Source of the DNA: Cryptomeria japonica
Taxonomy: Eukaryota > Streptophyta > Pinopsida > Cupressales > Cupressaceae
Assembly (NCBI RefSeq): GCF_030272615.1
Contig: NC_081415.1
Location: 193,362,695-193,426,694, forward strand
DNA: 64,000 bases
Direction of reading: 5' to 3'
Each line of letters starts with the position of its first letter. Positions within the stretch are counted from its first letter, which is position 1. Shown one piece after another: positions 1 to 10,312 of this stretch. The notes under the pieces are model-generated. The model ran no database searches. It was given only the letters and a program-made list of their open reading frames with translations, and was not told the origin of the DNA. The position numbers and the translations under genes are program-made.

Positions 1-380
1 ATATCATCCATTGATATGTGTTTTGTCATGTTTAGATTGATATGTGATAGTTAATGGTTGATAATGTGATCTTATGTTCAATGTTGGATGTATCTCAGTT
101 TTTTGCTTGACAAGCGTTGTCTGACTGTTGTTCTACCTGCTTTGATTAAGCTCAAAATGATCAAAACTTTTTGTCCCCAACCAGGTTCGGGATTTTGCCC
201 CCAGCCTAGAAACAAGCCTTATTATGATATAGTTAATGATCCAAACCATGACGAGAAATCACCTAGGATGTCTACATATGTACAAAGTCTTTATGATGAA
301 TATGAATAACGCTGATGGAAAAGAATGCAAGCGGAAGAAAGCACGAACCAATAGATGGTAGAGCTAGCTGACAGATAGCA
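1..380. other. 3' untranslated region of gypsy #1
   Basis: This lies downstream of the end of pol in the minus-strand element and upstream of its unseen 3' LTR. No convincing ORF, PPT or LTR boundary can be seen. The short open frames here resemble no known domain. Confidence 0.4.
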
Positions 381-439
381 CCTCTTTGCTAGGTTTTCAC
401 CATTTGTTTTTATTGCATTTTTTCTCATTTTTGATTTTT

Positions 440-620
440 TTTTTTTTTACTGTTTTTGGTTTTTCACTTTTTTTGGATTTTTCAGCTTTTTTCATAGTTT
501 TTGGATTTTTTCTGCTTTTTCACTGTTTTTGGATTTTCTACTTTTTTCACTATTTTTGGATTTTTTTGCTTTTTCACTGTTTTTGGATTTTTTTCTTTTT
601 TCACTGTTTTTGGATTTTTC
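440..620 (-). repeat. 27-28 nt tandem array after pol of gypsy #1
   Basis: On the plus strand the block TTTTTGGATTTTT recurs with its GGA at 475, 503, 531, 558, 585 and 612, a spacing of 28, 28, 27, 27 and 27 nt. Each unit also carries a TTTTTCACTGTTTTTGG-like spacer. In element orientation this is an A-rich array (ATCCAAAAACAGTGAAAA-like) directly behind the pol stop codon. A similar but looser array sits behind pol of gypsy #2 at 63040-63530. Confidence 0.75.
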
Positions 621-639
621 AGACATAAAACTTCTTCAG

Positions 640-2000
640 ATGCATTCTATTGATGGGTTCCTTGAGCTGATCTTCATCTTGTGTTGATAGCTGATATGCT
701 CCTGACCCAAATACTGTTGTGATCACAAATGGACCTAACCAATTTGGTTCAAATTTTCCCTTCTTTTCTCAATCTAACTAATTTCGTGGATTTTCCTTTA
801 GTAATAGTTCTCCAATTTGAAAGATTCATGGTTTGACCTTGTGATTATAACTTTGGCACATTCTTTGATGATATACCTTTAAATGGTCAAAGGCATTTTG
901 TCTTCGTTCCTGGATCAGTTCTAACTCTTGTAGTCTAGACACTCTTTGTTCTTCATCTGGGATGTTACCTTTTAGTGATACACATAGAGAGGGAATCTCT
1001 ACTTCGATAGGCAATATGGCTTCTGATCTGTATACAAGAGAGAAAGGTGTGGCACCTATTGGTGTGCGGATACTAGTGCGGTAGGCCCAGAGAGAAAGGT
1101 TTAGTTGAATATGCCAATCTTTCCTAGCATCATTCACTGTCTTTTTGAGGATTTTCATAATAGTTTTGTTAGATGTTTTTGCCTACCCATTCCCTTGTGG
1201 ATAATAGGGTGTGGAGAATCTGTGTTGGATCTTAAACTTCTCACATAGCTCTTGTACATCCTGATTCTTGAATGGTCGCCCATTATCAATGATAATGGTC
1301 ATTGGTATTCCATAGCGACAGATGATGTAATTCAAAATGAATGCAGCAATTTGCTTTCCTGTGATATTTGTGAGAGGTACTACCTCAATCCATTTCGTAA
1401 AATATTTTGTAGCTACAAGGATGAATTTGTGACCATTTGATGAAGAAGGATTTATCTTTCCTACTAGATCAAGACCCCATTGACAAAAAGGCCAAGATGT
1501 TGCCAAAGCATGAAGTTCTTGTGCTGGTGCATGGATCAAGTTCCCATGGATCTAACATTGTTTGCATGTTCTAGCTATCTGAAAAGAATCTCGTTCCATA
1601 GTTGGCCAATAATAGCCCAAGCGTATGAGTTTTTTTGAAAGGGTAAGACCACTTGAATGAGTGCCACAAATTTTGTTATGGACTTCCTTTAAGGCCTTCT
1701 TAGATTCTTCTTGTTCGAGACATCTTAAAAGAGTACCGTTTAGACCTCGTTTAAATAGGGTATCTGTGACAAGAGTATAATGGGAGGATTGGCGAATAAA
1801 GTTTCTCTTTTGATTTTTTGATAAGTCATGAGGTAGGATGTTATCTTTCAAGTATGTGTAAGTTTGGCCATAGCAGGAGGAATCATGTCCTATAAGTTGA
1901 CAAATGGTTTGGGAATTAGGACAATTATGAGAAGGGTAAAACAAATTTTCAACTAGGAATTCATAATGCTCTTGATTTTCCTGTGTTTGTAATAAAGAAG
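640..2000 (-). pseudogene. integrase domain of gypsy #1 with lost catalytic Glu
   Basis: The zinc-binding H2C2 module is at about 1552-1680 (HNKICGTHSSGLTLSKKL ... CKQC). The catalytic core follows: FCQWGLDLVGKINPSSSNGH (first Asp) and IIIDNGRPFKNQD (second Asp). After PYYPQGNG comes a TAG stop (complement of 1183-1185), then AKTSNK where the family has QAEASNK. The catalytic Glu of the D,D-35-E triad has thus become Lys (complement of 1177-1179). The C-terminal part (826-1158: [20 protein letters not shown]) continues to about 640. Integrase would join element cDNA to the host chromosome. Confidence 0.88.
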
Positions 2001-2937
2001 CAAGTGTTGCCATGGCATCTGCTGCTTTGTTATCATTTCTTGGAATTTGTTCAAAAGTGATTTCAACAAAATATTTCTTGAAGTCATCCACCATCTTTTT
2101 GTAAGGCATGAGTTTGTCATCTTTTGTTTGATAGTCATTATTAATTTGATTGATGATGAGCTAAGAGTCTCCAAAGACCTGAAGTTGTGTAGTGTTCCAT
2201 TCTACAGCCATTTTGATACCTATAACCAAAGATTCATACTCTGCAGTGTTGTTGGTGCATGGAAAGCTTAATTTGTATGCTTTCGGGATGGTATGACCTT
2301 GTGGTCTGATAAATAGAATTCTTGCTCTTGATTCGTGTTGTGTATATGAACCATCAAAGTATAGTTTCCATGCTTTTGTTGTAACTATTAGGATAGCAGC
2401 ATCAGGAAACTCAATCTGTAGAGGATGATCATCTTGAAGTGGTGCCTCTACTAGTTGATCTATGATGACTTATCCCTTGATAACTTTTCTATCTAAATAC
2501 TCAATATCAAACTCACTTAGGATCATGATCCATTTTGCTAGTCATCCTATCAATGTTGCCTTGTTGAGCAAATATTTCAATGGATCGATTTCAGCTATCA
2601 ACTTGATGGAGTGAGACAATAGATAGTGTCTTAATTTTTGAGAAGCAAAAACTACCGCCAAGCATGTTTTTTCTGTTGGGGAATAGTTGAGCTCGTATCC
2701 CACTAGTGTTCTGCTGATGTAGTAGATGGCTTGCTCTTTTCCTTCATTATCCTATTGTGCAAGAAAAACTCCTAATGATACTTCAGTGGTCGATACATAG
2801 AGCAATAACGGCTTGTCTAGAATTGGTGACATTAGAATGGGTGGTTGCATGAGATATGCCTTGATCTTGTTGAATGCATCCTCACATTGATGGTCCCATT
2901 TGAAATGAACATTTTTATGTAATAGAGGGGTGAATGG
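1985..2937 (-). pseudogene. tandem RNase H domains of gypsy #1
   Basis: The first RNase H (about 2440-2930) is broken by several stops but shows RPLLLYVST-, LNYSPTEK- and KIDPLKYLLNKAT-like blocks equivalent to gypsy #2. The second, archaeal-type RNase H (about 1985-2370) reads KLYFDGSYT, then NNTAEYESLV, FGDS and KAADAMATLASLL, giving the D-E-D-D catalytic series. A stop follows FGDS. Two RNase H modules in a row are the hallmark of the Tat/Ogre clade. RNase H removes the RNA strand during reverse transcription. Confidence 0.8.
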
Positions 2938-3790
2938 TTAACATTTATCTGCTAATTGAGCCACAAATCTTCTGATTGACTGCAGTCTTCCTTGTAGTGG
3001 TCTGAGTTGACTTATATTCTTGGGAGATGCCATTTCCATGATTGCTTTGACCTTAGCTGGATCTACTTCGATACCTCTAGCTAAAACAATGTATCCCAAT
3101 AGCTTTCCTGAAGTGACACCAAAGGCACATTTCTTAGGATTTAGCCGTAGCTTGTACTGTTCTAACTGATCAAAGATCTTTTCTAGTATTTCAATATGTT
3201 CTTCTCTGTTGTATGATTTTGCCAAGATGTCATCCACATAGTCTTCCATGAATGTATGCATCATGTCATGGAATATCGTTGTCATAGCTCTCTAATATGT
3301 GGCACTTGCGTTCTTTAATCCAAAAGGCATGACATTCCAGCAGAAAGTACCCCACGGACATGTGAAAGTTGTCTTTTCTTGATCTTCAGGTGCTATTTTA
3401 ATCTTATTGTATCCAAAGAAACCACCCATTAGATAAAACATGGAGTGTCCAGCTGTTAAATCTACAATGATGTCAATGTTAGGCAAAGGAAAGTCATCCT
3501 TTGAACATGCATTATTAAGATCTCTGAAGTCTGTGCATACTCTGATACTTTTGTCTAGCTTTGAAACAAGAACAATGTTTGATACCCATTGAGGATATGC
3601 TATAGGTCTGATGAATCCTACATCCAGTAATTTGTTTAGTTCTACTTTGACCAAGAGACCAATATGTGGATGCATCTTTCTTAATTTTTGTTTGACTAGT
3701 TTGGCTCCTAGATTGACATTCAAGTGATGCATAATAAGCTCTAGATCCAATCCTGGCATGTTTGCATATGACCGGGCGAAATTGATTTGC
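2938..3790 (-). pseudogene. reverse transcriptase domain of gypsy #1
   Basis: RT blocks appear in order on the minus strand: ELNKLLDVGFIRPI, IRVCTDFRDLNNACSKDDFP, FGYNKIKIAPEDQEKTTF, WGTFCWNVMPFGLKNASATY, then the catalytic YVDD box (complement of 3231-3242) and LNPKKCAFGVTSGKLLGY. A stop at 3286-3291 splits the domain before TTIFHDMMHTFMEDYVDD. Two replacements in otherwise invariant spots (NNACSKDD for NKAYPKDD; MGGFFGYN for MDGFSGYN, which loses a catalytic-block Asp) show it is inactive. RT would copy the element RNA into cDNA. Confidence 0.9.
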
Positions 3791-3792
3791 TG

Positions 3793-4824
3793 TCATGTAA
3801 AGACTTCCATATATTCTTTCCTTTCTTTTTCTAATAGAGAAGTTGTTGGATGTAGGATCTTTGGTTGCTCTGTTGTCCCAATATTAACTACTTCTATTGG
3901 TTCGATCAAAATTGATGACCTTTCTTGATAGTACTCAGGTAAAGTGTCAAATCTCCCATCTTCCGGTGCCTCAAGGAGGTTTTCCCCATTAGATGCATCC
4001 TTTCTTTTTACTTTTTCCTGATCTAATGTTGCGAAGAAATGGTTTTCAACATTAGACCTGATATTGTTTTCTTTATTTTCGCTTTTGCGACTAGGAGATT
4101 TGGCACCCACTTGACTGGAAGATGCGTTGCTGAAATTCCTGGTGGAAGTTGTTGCGGGTTCGATTGCATTAAGATATATAGATATGGCATAGTCATTTGG
4201 AAAGGTATCAATGGCAGTATGTCCTTCATTTTCCCATTCAATAAGTTCAGGGTGGAGTAGAGGTAAAGGATCATCTGGTTGAGATGTTTCGAGAGTATTT
4301 AGGGTCATGATTGAGTTATCAAAGTTTTTGATATGTATGTCAATGTCTAGAACGGTACCCTCATCAAAATGACCTCGCCCAAGAAATTCTTGATCGTCCT
4401 CAATTAAGTCCAAGTCAGCCAAATGTGACTCTAATTCAAGTGAACTAGTTCCTAACATTTGTCCTGCATACGTGTGAACTACATCGACTCCTACATCTTC
4501 TTGAAAGCAATTTTCTTCAGGTGATTCTTCATAATGATAGGAATCCCATTCCCATTCCTCAGAATCTGTCTCACTTGCAGCTTGCAATCTACAAATTTGT
4601 TCATATAGCTTTTGATGTGTTTCTTCTGTTTGTCTTGCTATATCTTTCCTTCTTTCATATTCAACTTCTTCTGGACTGAGATTGAGTTTTGTCAACTTTA
4701 CTATCAATTCTCCTTGATTAGTACTAGGTTCATGCTTGTTTTGATTAAGAGTTAATGTTGCTTGGGAGGTATTATTGGTTTGTTTCTCTTGTTGATTTGA
4801 GGATTGTTTCTTTTGCCATTTCAT
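3793..4824 (-). pseudogene. acidic linker upstream of RT (gypsy #1)
   Basis: This is a 343-codon open stretch with an acidic, low-complexity N-terminal half (SETDSEEWEWDSYHYEESPEE) and a conserved tail (VKRKDASNGENLLEAPEDG, then LIEPIEVVNIGTTEQPK) that recurs in gypsy #2 just before its RT (VKRKSISNGENLSKAPKDEG). It links the G-patch to the RT in the same frame. No enzymatic motif is visible. It ends at a stop immediately before the RT N-terminus (MPGLDLELIMHHL). Confidence 0.7.
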
Positions 4825-4943
4825 GTTTGGTTGTGCTCATTGCTTTGCAGATGCTTCTTCCCTTTCAATTGCAAGTTGTTCTTGTCTATTTTCATATTCT
4901 TCTTTTTGTTGGTTAGAAAATGTGTCTCCTGGTAGAATAACTT

Positions 4944-5090
4944 GTCCATACCCTAAGCCTTCTTTGTCTGTAGCTTGCTGATTATGAGGTTGGATAGGTT
5001 ATGAGATACCTTCTTTTCTTTTTCCTATAGGACTTGTTCCAGTGTATCCCATCTTTTGAAGAATGTTGAATCTTTTTCCATATTTTTTTG
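4944..5090 (-). pseudogene. G-patch domain between protease and RT (gypsy #1)
   Basis: On the minus strand the residues are KMGYTGTSPIGKRKEGIS, a stop, then a run ending DKEGLGYG. This is the G-patch pattern (MGY-x-G-x3-G-x4-G-x4-P ... GLG). Gypsy #2 carries the same domain in the same place (58515-58652). G-patch domains bind RNA or activate DEAH helicases, and in betaretroviruses one is attached to the protease. Here it may have served genomic RNA handling, which is inference. Confidence 0.65.
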
Positions 5091-5199
5091 TAGGTATTCT
5101 GACATTATTGACCTTTTGTTGAATTTATTCATCTTTGTATAGCCACTGTAGCACATCTTTGTCTTCTATCTCCTCTGACAAGGTTCCAACACTAATGAA

Positions 5200-6440
5200 T
5201 GCTCCATCAAATATCGGAAGATGTTTCACAATTGGTTGTTGTTTCGAGTTTGATGGTTTTCCAAAGGATTTAGGAGAGAGTGGTAATTATGATATTGAGT
5301 ATTCTCCATTTCCTCAATCTCTTAACTACATTTTTTTTTCCATACTTGATAAAATAGAGGCAAAGGACTGTTCTTTCGATTGTGTGTTCGAAGATGACGC
5401 CTCCCTATTATGAGGAACAATGACTTCTTGAGCCATTTTTAGATTGCTGCAATACTGGAATGGATTTGAATCTATAGATATTGTGATTTCTTGTCCATCA
5501 TAGGGAAATTTGACACACTGATGATAGGTTGATGGGATATCTTGCAAGTCATGTATCCATGGTCTCCCCAGGAGTATATTATATGATAAGTCCAAGTCCA
5601 GAACTTGGCATGCTGTGTTTTTCTATAAAGGTCCTACTCTGATGGGTAGTATCACAATTCCCTTGGAGGAACATTCTTCTTCATCATAGGCTTTTATGGT
5701 GATCTTTTTGCGGGGATCAACTGCATCTTCTAAATATCCTAAGGCACGAACAAGACTCAATGAAGAAATATTTAGGCCAACTCCACCATCTATTAGAACA
5801 CGTTTAACTCATGTTTTGTGAACGAGGACTTCAATATGCAAAGGAGCATTGTGGGGGAGTTGCAAGGACATGTCATCTTCTTCGGTAAATGATAAGTAGT
5901 GAGGAGTTGTGAGGTGTCCCACCATGGTTTGGAATTGATCAATATCAAGATCTTTGGACACTGTGGTATCAACTAATGCTCATTCAAGAATTTCTTTGTG
6001 TGCAGGTGAAAGCTTTAACAGTTCTAAGATGGATATTTGTGTGGGTGTTTTTTGTAATTGATCCACTAGGTTGTATTGTTTGGTAGTGGATGACGTGTTT
6101 GTTGTACCCGGCAAAACCACTTTGGCTTTGCTTCGTGTGATAACATGAGCGGGTTCGTGATGTTGTTGCTCTTTAACCACGATTACATTTACCACATTGT
6201 CGTATGCATGAGCATAGTTTACCTTTGCTTCACCTTTACCATTCTGTCCTATTGATGATTCACCCTTCTCATAATTAGGAAGTGGAGTTTTGAAAGCTGT
6301 GTGAGATTCATTTGTTGTATGTCCATCCACAGTTATTATTCCATTATCAATCAAATCTTGGATGACATGTTTTAAAACATTGACAAGCATCTGCTTGGTG
6401 TCCTTTGTTTCAATGGAAATCAGAGTAATGGTTGTCATTC
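5200..6440 (-). pseudogene. protease region of gypsy #1
   Basis: Between gag and RT, the segment at 5326-5595 reads YNILLGRPWIHDLQDIPSTYHQC, the conserved C-terminal part (LLGRPW) of the plant gypsy aspartic protease, and almost the same residues occur in gypsy #2 at 57996. The upstream part (5980-6438) contains the linker KQYNLVDQLQKTPTQISILELLKLSP that in gypsy #2 precedes the protease active site. The expected active-site motif near 5780-5810 is interrupted by stops. The protease would cleave the Gag-Pol polyprotein during particle maturation. Confidence 0.75.
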
Positions 6441-7864
6441 CACCAAGCAGGTTTTACCTTGGGTTCAAAGTTTCTTTCTTCTGGTAAAGTAATCAATTTG
6501 TTTGCGATGAGTGTTTTTAATGCGGACCCAATGGGTTCACCAATGTTTGTAAATTGTCTTCGAAAGAAATTTTTGATAGTTTCTTTTTGGTGATTGTTGT
6601 TTTGTTGAGCTACTACTGAGTGATTGGATAAGTTGAAAACCAGTTGCTTTGGTTTTACATTGTTTTTATCCACTATCCCGTCATTGACGACATTACGATT
6701 TCTATTCCAAAATTTTGGTTTATCATTGTGATTGTTGTTATTAGTGTTGTTAGGAGGGTGAACTCCTTCTTTGAATATTTTTAACTCACCTTTCTTTATC
6801 ATGGCTTCTTCCATTCTGATTCCATTATCAATCATTTTTGCAAAACTTTGATTTCCTTGCATTTTTAAGTAATAACTCATTTGATCATTTAAGTTGTCTA
6901 TGAAAATGTCCATTTTTTCATACTCCGGCACTGTACAAGGATACCTCGAAGCTAACCGCCTCCATCATTGTAAGAATGTCATGAAGGGTTCTCTGCTTTT
7001 TTGTTTTGTGTTACACAGGTCTAGCATGGTTATTTCATGTTGGATGTTATAAGCATATTGGGATACAAACTTATCCACCAACTCTGAAAAGGATCTAATT
7101 CCTAGTGGAAGTTTGGAGAACCATTCCATGGCTAATCCGGTTAAGCTTTTTGGAAATAGTCTCATTAAGTATGTATCTTCATGTGCAAACTCCATGCTCA
7201 TTGTGCAAAATTCTCTTGTATGATCTTGAGGGTCTCTGCTTCCATCATATTTTTCGTACCTTGGAGTCTCGAAACCTATAGGAAAAGGTATCATGTTGAG
7301 GTTTCTGTCAAATGGATAAGGACATATTTCTTGAAGCGAGTATCATCTAACATTTACTCTTTGCATATCTTGGATTTGTGTTTGCAATGTTTGTAGTTGT
7401 TGTGTGAGAGTCATGATAGGATTATCAACATGATTTGTTCTAGCATAACCCTGATTTTGTATTCTAGGAGGATCTCGATCTCTTCTTGGTTCATCCCTGG
7501 TCCTTCTTGTATCCTCATTAGATTGAATGTTAATCAAAATTTCTACTTCATCTATGTTGGGGATGTAAGTCTCTTCATTGGTTGTGGTGTTATTAGGAAT
7601 TGACGTGTTATTCATTTTGAGACCAAAGATGTCCTCATATTTTTTTTTATTAGGAGGAGGATCACTTTTCTTTTGTGTCAATTTGTTTACATCAAAATCT
7701 TGGGGGAGTGTGGCACCAGATTTGGCTAACATTAGGAAATATTTTTCTTTTTCTCCCTCCAATATTTTCTGCATAAATTTTTTGAATTGAGGATCTTTTT
7801 TGATGTCTCTGACATGTTGTTCTTTTATTTCCTCTTCAACTTGTATTTCATCTTCGTGTTCCAT
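6376..7864 (-). pseudogene. gag region of gypsy #1 (capsid plus degenerate zinc knuckle)
   Basis: The N-terminal part is acidic and Q/N-rich (7343-7864). The retrotransposon gag (capsid) core follows at about 6700-7294, with GFETPRYEKYDGSRDPQDH and LMRLFPKSLTGLAMEWFSKL, the standard plant gypsy gag signature, and the same residues recur in gypsy #2. The nucleocapsid knuckle should be C-x2-H-x4-H-x4-C as in gypsy #2. Here the first Cys has become Ser (YSDFH), a stop follows the first His (CGA to TGA would explain it), and the frame changes a few codons later. Gag would form the virus-like particle that packages element RNA. It is broken here by at least two stops and an indel. Confidence 0.85.
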
Positions 7865-8443
7865 GTTTCTATAGTCTTTAGTTATTTCAAAAGTTTCTAT
7901 TTCTATTTCTGCAATCTTTCATCTCTGAGCCCTGGTTAGAACAGGCATACACGTGTTTTGAATGTTTTTCAAAATTTAAGTCGAGTAATGTGTCGTTATA
8001 AGTGATCAATTGTTGAGGTGAAATTGTGGATGTATAGACACGAAATGATCTTTTCAAGTATTTTCTTGTTTACAAGTTTTTTGATCTTAGTTTTTGGAGT
8101 GCAAATTTTGTGATTTTTTATATGACCAAGTTCAATAGGAACGATATATCCTATGATAGAGAACGAGGTTATTCTGATCAATCGTTGTAGTTTCATGATT
8201 AAAGGATGATAGATCCTAATGAGAAACTATGTTTGAATGATCAAAGACAATGTGGTGTTGCACTTTAAGGTGTTTGATCTTTAACTTGTTTGAGGTGAAT
8301 ACTTGAGACTTTTGTGTGTCTTGTTCTTGAATCTGTTTTTGACAGAAGATAACTTGATTAAATGACCCAACAAGATGACCTACTCTGTATGTTTGACTGT
8401 TTGAGAAATGGGTTGTTTTTGTTTTCTGATTTTGATGTATTTT

Positions 8444-8674
8444 ACCAAAAACGCTGACAAAATAACCAGGAACTTTGTTGTTTAGACTAGAAATGTTGTT
8501 GTTTAGACCAGAAACTCTGCTATTTAGACTAGAAACGCTGTTGTTTAGACCAGAAACGTTGTTGTTTGGACCAAAAACTTTGACAGACTTACCAAAAATG
8601 CTACTATACTGACCAAAAATGCTGACATATAGACCAGAAACGCTGACTGACAGACCAGGAACTTTGTTCTGCAA
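8444..8674 (-). repeat. 21-nt tandem array 1 (11 units) in gypsy #1 leader
   Basis: On the plus strand eleven units each start ACCA or ACTA at exact 21-nt steps (8444, 8465 ... 8654). The consensus core is ACCAGAAACGCTGTTGTTTA plus G. Units differ by several bases but not in length. In the minus-strand reading this gives a seven-residue protein repeat around VSGLNN. Confidence 0.9.
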
Positions 8675-8817
8675 TACAGTGACTCTAAAGTTCAAATAAT
8701 GATATGTAGGTTTAGCAAATTGAGTGTTTGAACTTAGGAGCTTACAATTTTGACCCAACTCTATAATATGCTCAACCTTTGAGAGTTAATGTTAAAATAT
8801 GAGAAATTTGACATTAA

Positions 8818-9006
8818 CACCAAGAGAGCTGACCTTTGGATTGAAAATGCGACTATTTGGACCGAAGGTGCGACCATTTGGATTGAAAAAGCTAATGTTT
8901 GGACTGAAAGAGCAACTGTTTTGACTGAAAAAGCTAATGTTTGGACTGTAGATGCAACTGTTTGGACTGTAGATGCGACTGTTTGGATTGTAGATGTGAC
9001 TGTTTT
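8818..9006 (-). repeat. 21-nt tandem array 2 (9 units) in gypsy #1 leader
   Basis: There are nine contiguous 21-nt units on the plus strand, most starting GACTG or GATTG, with the core GACTGAAAGAGCAACTGTTT. The period equals that of arrays 1 and 3 and the unit looks like a diverged relative (GAAA-GC-ACTGTTT against GAAACGCTGTTGTTT). Both strands remain open: the plus strand reads ATVWTVD-like heptads and the minus strand TVASTVQ-like heptads. Confidence 0.85.
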
Positions 9007-9938
9007 AACAATTAAAAACACATCAATCAATGTATCCTAAGGAGATTGGCTGAGAATGAAAACCTTTGCTTGTTGACTTAGGTACACACCCAATAGCTAA
9101 TTAGAATACGGCCGCTGAGTCTCATGCAATGGATTCTCAACATCATATTATCCAACTCCAAATGCTAATGGGGGCACGATATGGCAAGTGTCTTGGGAGA
9201 GTTACTATCTCTCTTGCACAAAGATTATCACCCTTTCGGAGGTGAACCGAGTAGCTTCTATTTTTATAGTTCTTAGTCAGGAATTCCATTTGAAATTACC
9301 CCTTGAAGTCATGCAAGCATGATTGAGGCCTATAGCCCGACAAGGTACCGAAACAAGTTGTAGTCACGTAAACATGATTGAGACCACGAGGCCCTACAAA
9401 ATGCCTGATATGAGAGATCTCAAAGAGAAAACTCAAATAATCCCATCCTCTGAGACTTTAATCATCAGAGACCTATTTATTATAGTGAGTTGGAATTCTT
9501 AGGTCTAGCTATACTCACTTGGGTCATTCTCACAAGGTGATTACTTTTTCCCACTGTGACAGGTCCACTAAAGATATGCACTATTGAAAGTAAAGGATGA
9601 GTCTAGCTTTCTGATCACCTAAGAAAGGTGATAGCATACCCTCCTATCATCAAGACACCTAAGACATGTTTGTTCATTTCCATTGTAATTAGTCTATGTG
9701 CCTAATTTAACAAATATAAGTGCAAAATCCCGCAGTTGCAAACAAAGTTAGTAGTTTATATTGTATTATTTGGTGGCGAAATAGTTTATAACTCCGGTCT
9801 TTCACAACAAAATAAGTACCTACAAAACCAACAATCTGCAAATTAGGTTCGGGAAAATGACAGTCCAGAAGCAGAAATGAGGAATGCAACATACAATATT
9901 TGCAAAATTAATAAAAAACTGAAAACTCCATCAAATTG

Positions 9939-10106
9939 ACCAAGAACGCCATCATATGTGCCAAGAACGCTGCTCTGCACACCAGAAACACTACTCTGTA
10001 CACCAGAAACGTTGTTCTGCAAACCAGAAACATTGTTAAATAGACTAACAACGCTGACAAATTTACCAAAAATGCCACCATACATACCAAAAACACTAAA
10101 GTATAG
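9939..10106 (-). repeat. 21-nt tandem array 3 (8 units) in gypsy #1 leader
   Basis: There are eight contiguous 21-nt units on the plus strand with the same core as array 1 (ACCAGAAACGTTGTTCTGCA), each beginning ACCA, GCCA or ACTA. The array lies about 180 bp inside the PBS. The minus-strand reading gives a VSGVQSS-like seven-residue repeat. Confidence 0.9.
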
Positions 10107-10288
10107 AAAAACATAAAAAATAGAGTTGAGGAATCTCCCATAAATGTCATTTGAGGTGCCGAAACGCCACAAAAGATGCCAAAAACGCAATTCGGGAGCC
10201 CAAGAGAGCTAATTTGCACTCCAAAAGAGCTAATCAACTTGTCAATGAAATTTCTTGCAAGCAAACTTCTTAAAGATCAAAGGGGCTA

Positions 10289-10308
10289 GGCCCCACGGTG
10301 GGCTCCAA
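10289..10308 (-). other. primer binding site of gypsy #1
   Basis: Four bases inside the LTR end the minus strand reads TTGGAGCCCACCGTGGGGCC, the form of PBS seen in many plant gypsy elements, where the 3' end of a host tRNA primes minus-strand DNA. I do not assign the tRNA. Its position next to LTR base 10313 fixes the inner LTR boundary. Confidence 0.75.
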
Positions 10309-10312
10309 TTAA

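Larger units (their letters stand above)
619..7864 (-). pseudogene. decayed gag-pol polyprotein of gypsy #1
   Basis: The Gag start is the ATG at 7862-7864 (protein begins MEHEDEIQVEEEIKE) and the reading ends at the TGA at 619-621, matching the end of pol in gypsy #2 (HLKKFYV versus HLKWFYT). From 7864 to about 6375 the gag part is in one frame; from about 6438 to 619 the rest is in another, so one indel lies near 6375-6400, inside the zinc-knuckle region. Numerous in-frame stops break both parts. The polyprotein would make capsid, protease, RT, two RNase H modules and integrase. It is not functional as it stands. The order and motifs are given in the domain entries below. Confidence 0.9.
7870..10288 (-). 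other. long leader of gypsy #1 between PBS and gag
   Basis: About 2.4 kb separates the PBS from the Gag ATG, unusually long for gypsy but typical of the Tat/Ogre group, some of which carry an extra ORF here. It holds three arrays of an exact 21-nt unit (separate entries). Between them, 9100-9700 contains a degenerate duplication: CATGATTGAGGCC at about 9320 and CATGATTGAGACC at about 9380. Because the repeat unit is a multiple of three, long open frames run through the arrays on both strands (for example 8216-8758 minus, with a seven-residue VSGLNNN-like repeat). I do not treat these as proven genes. Confidence 0.7.

Noticed and set aside
386-628. 80-residue Phe-rich ORF at the left end
   Set aside because: It is the translation of the T-rich 27-nt array and runs against the element strand.
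6376-6440. Programmed frameshift between gag and pol of gypsy #1
   Set aside because: Gypsy #2 has gag and pol in one frame across the same place, and the zinc knuckle itself is damaged here, so a mutational indel is more likely.
8789-9040. Plus-strand 83-codon protein opposite to the minus-strand frame
   Set aside because: Both strands are open only because the repeat unit is 21 nt and lacks stops; the element is read on the minus strand.
8444-10106. CRISPR-like or minisatellite array
   Set aside because: Units are contiguous without spacers, 21 nt long and lie within a retrotransposon leader of a plant genome; a CRISPR array is excluded.
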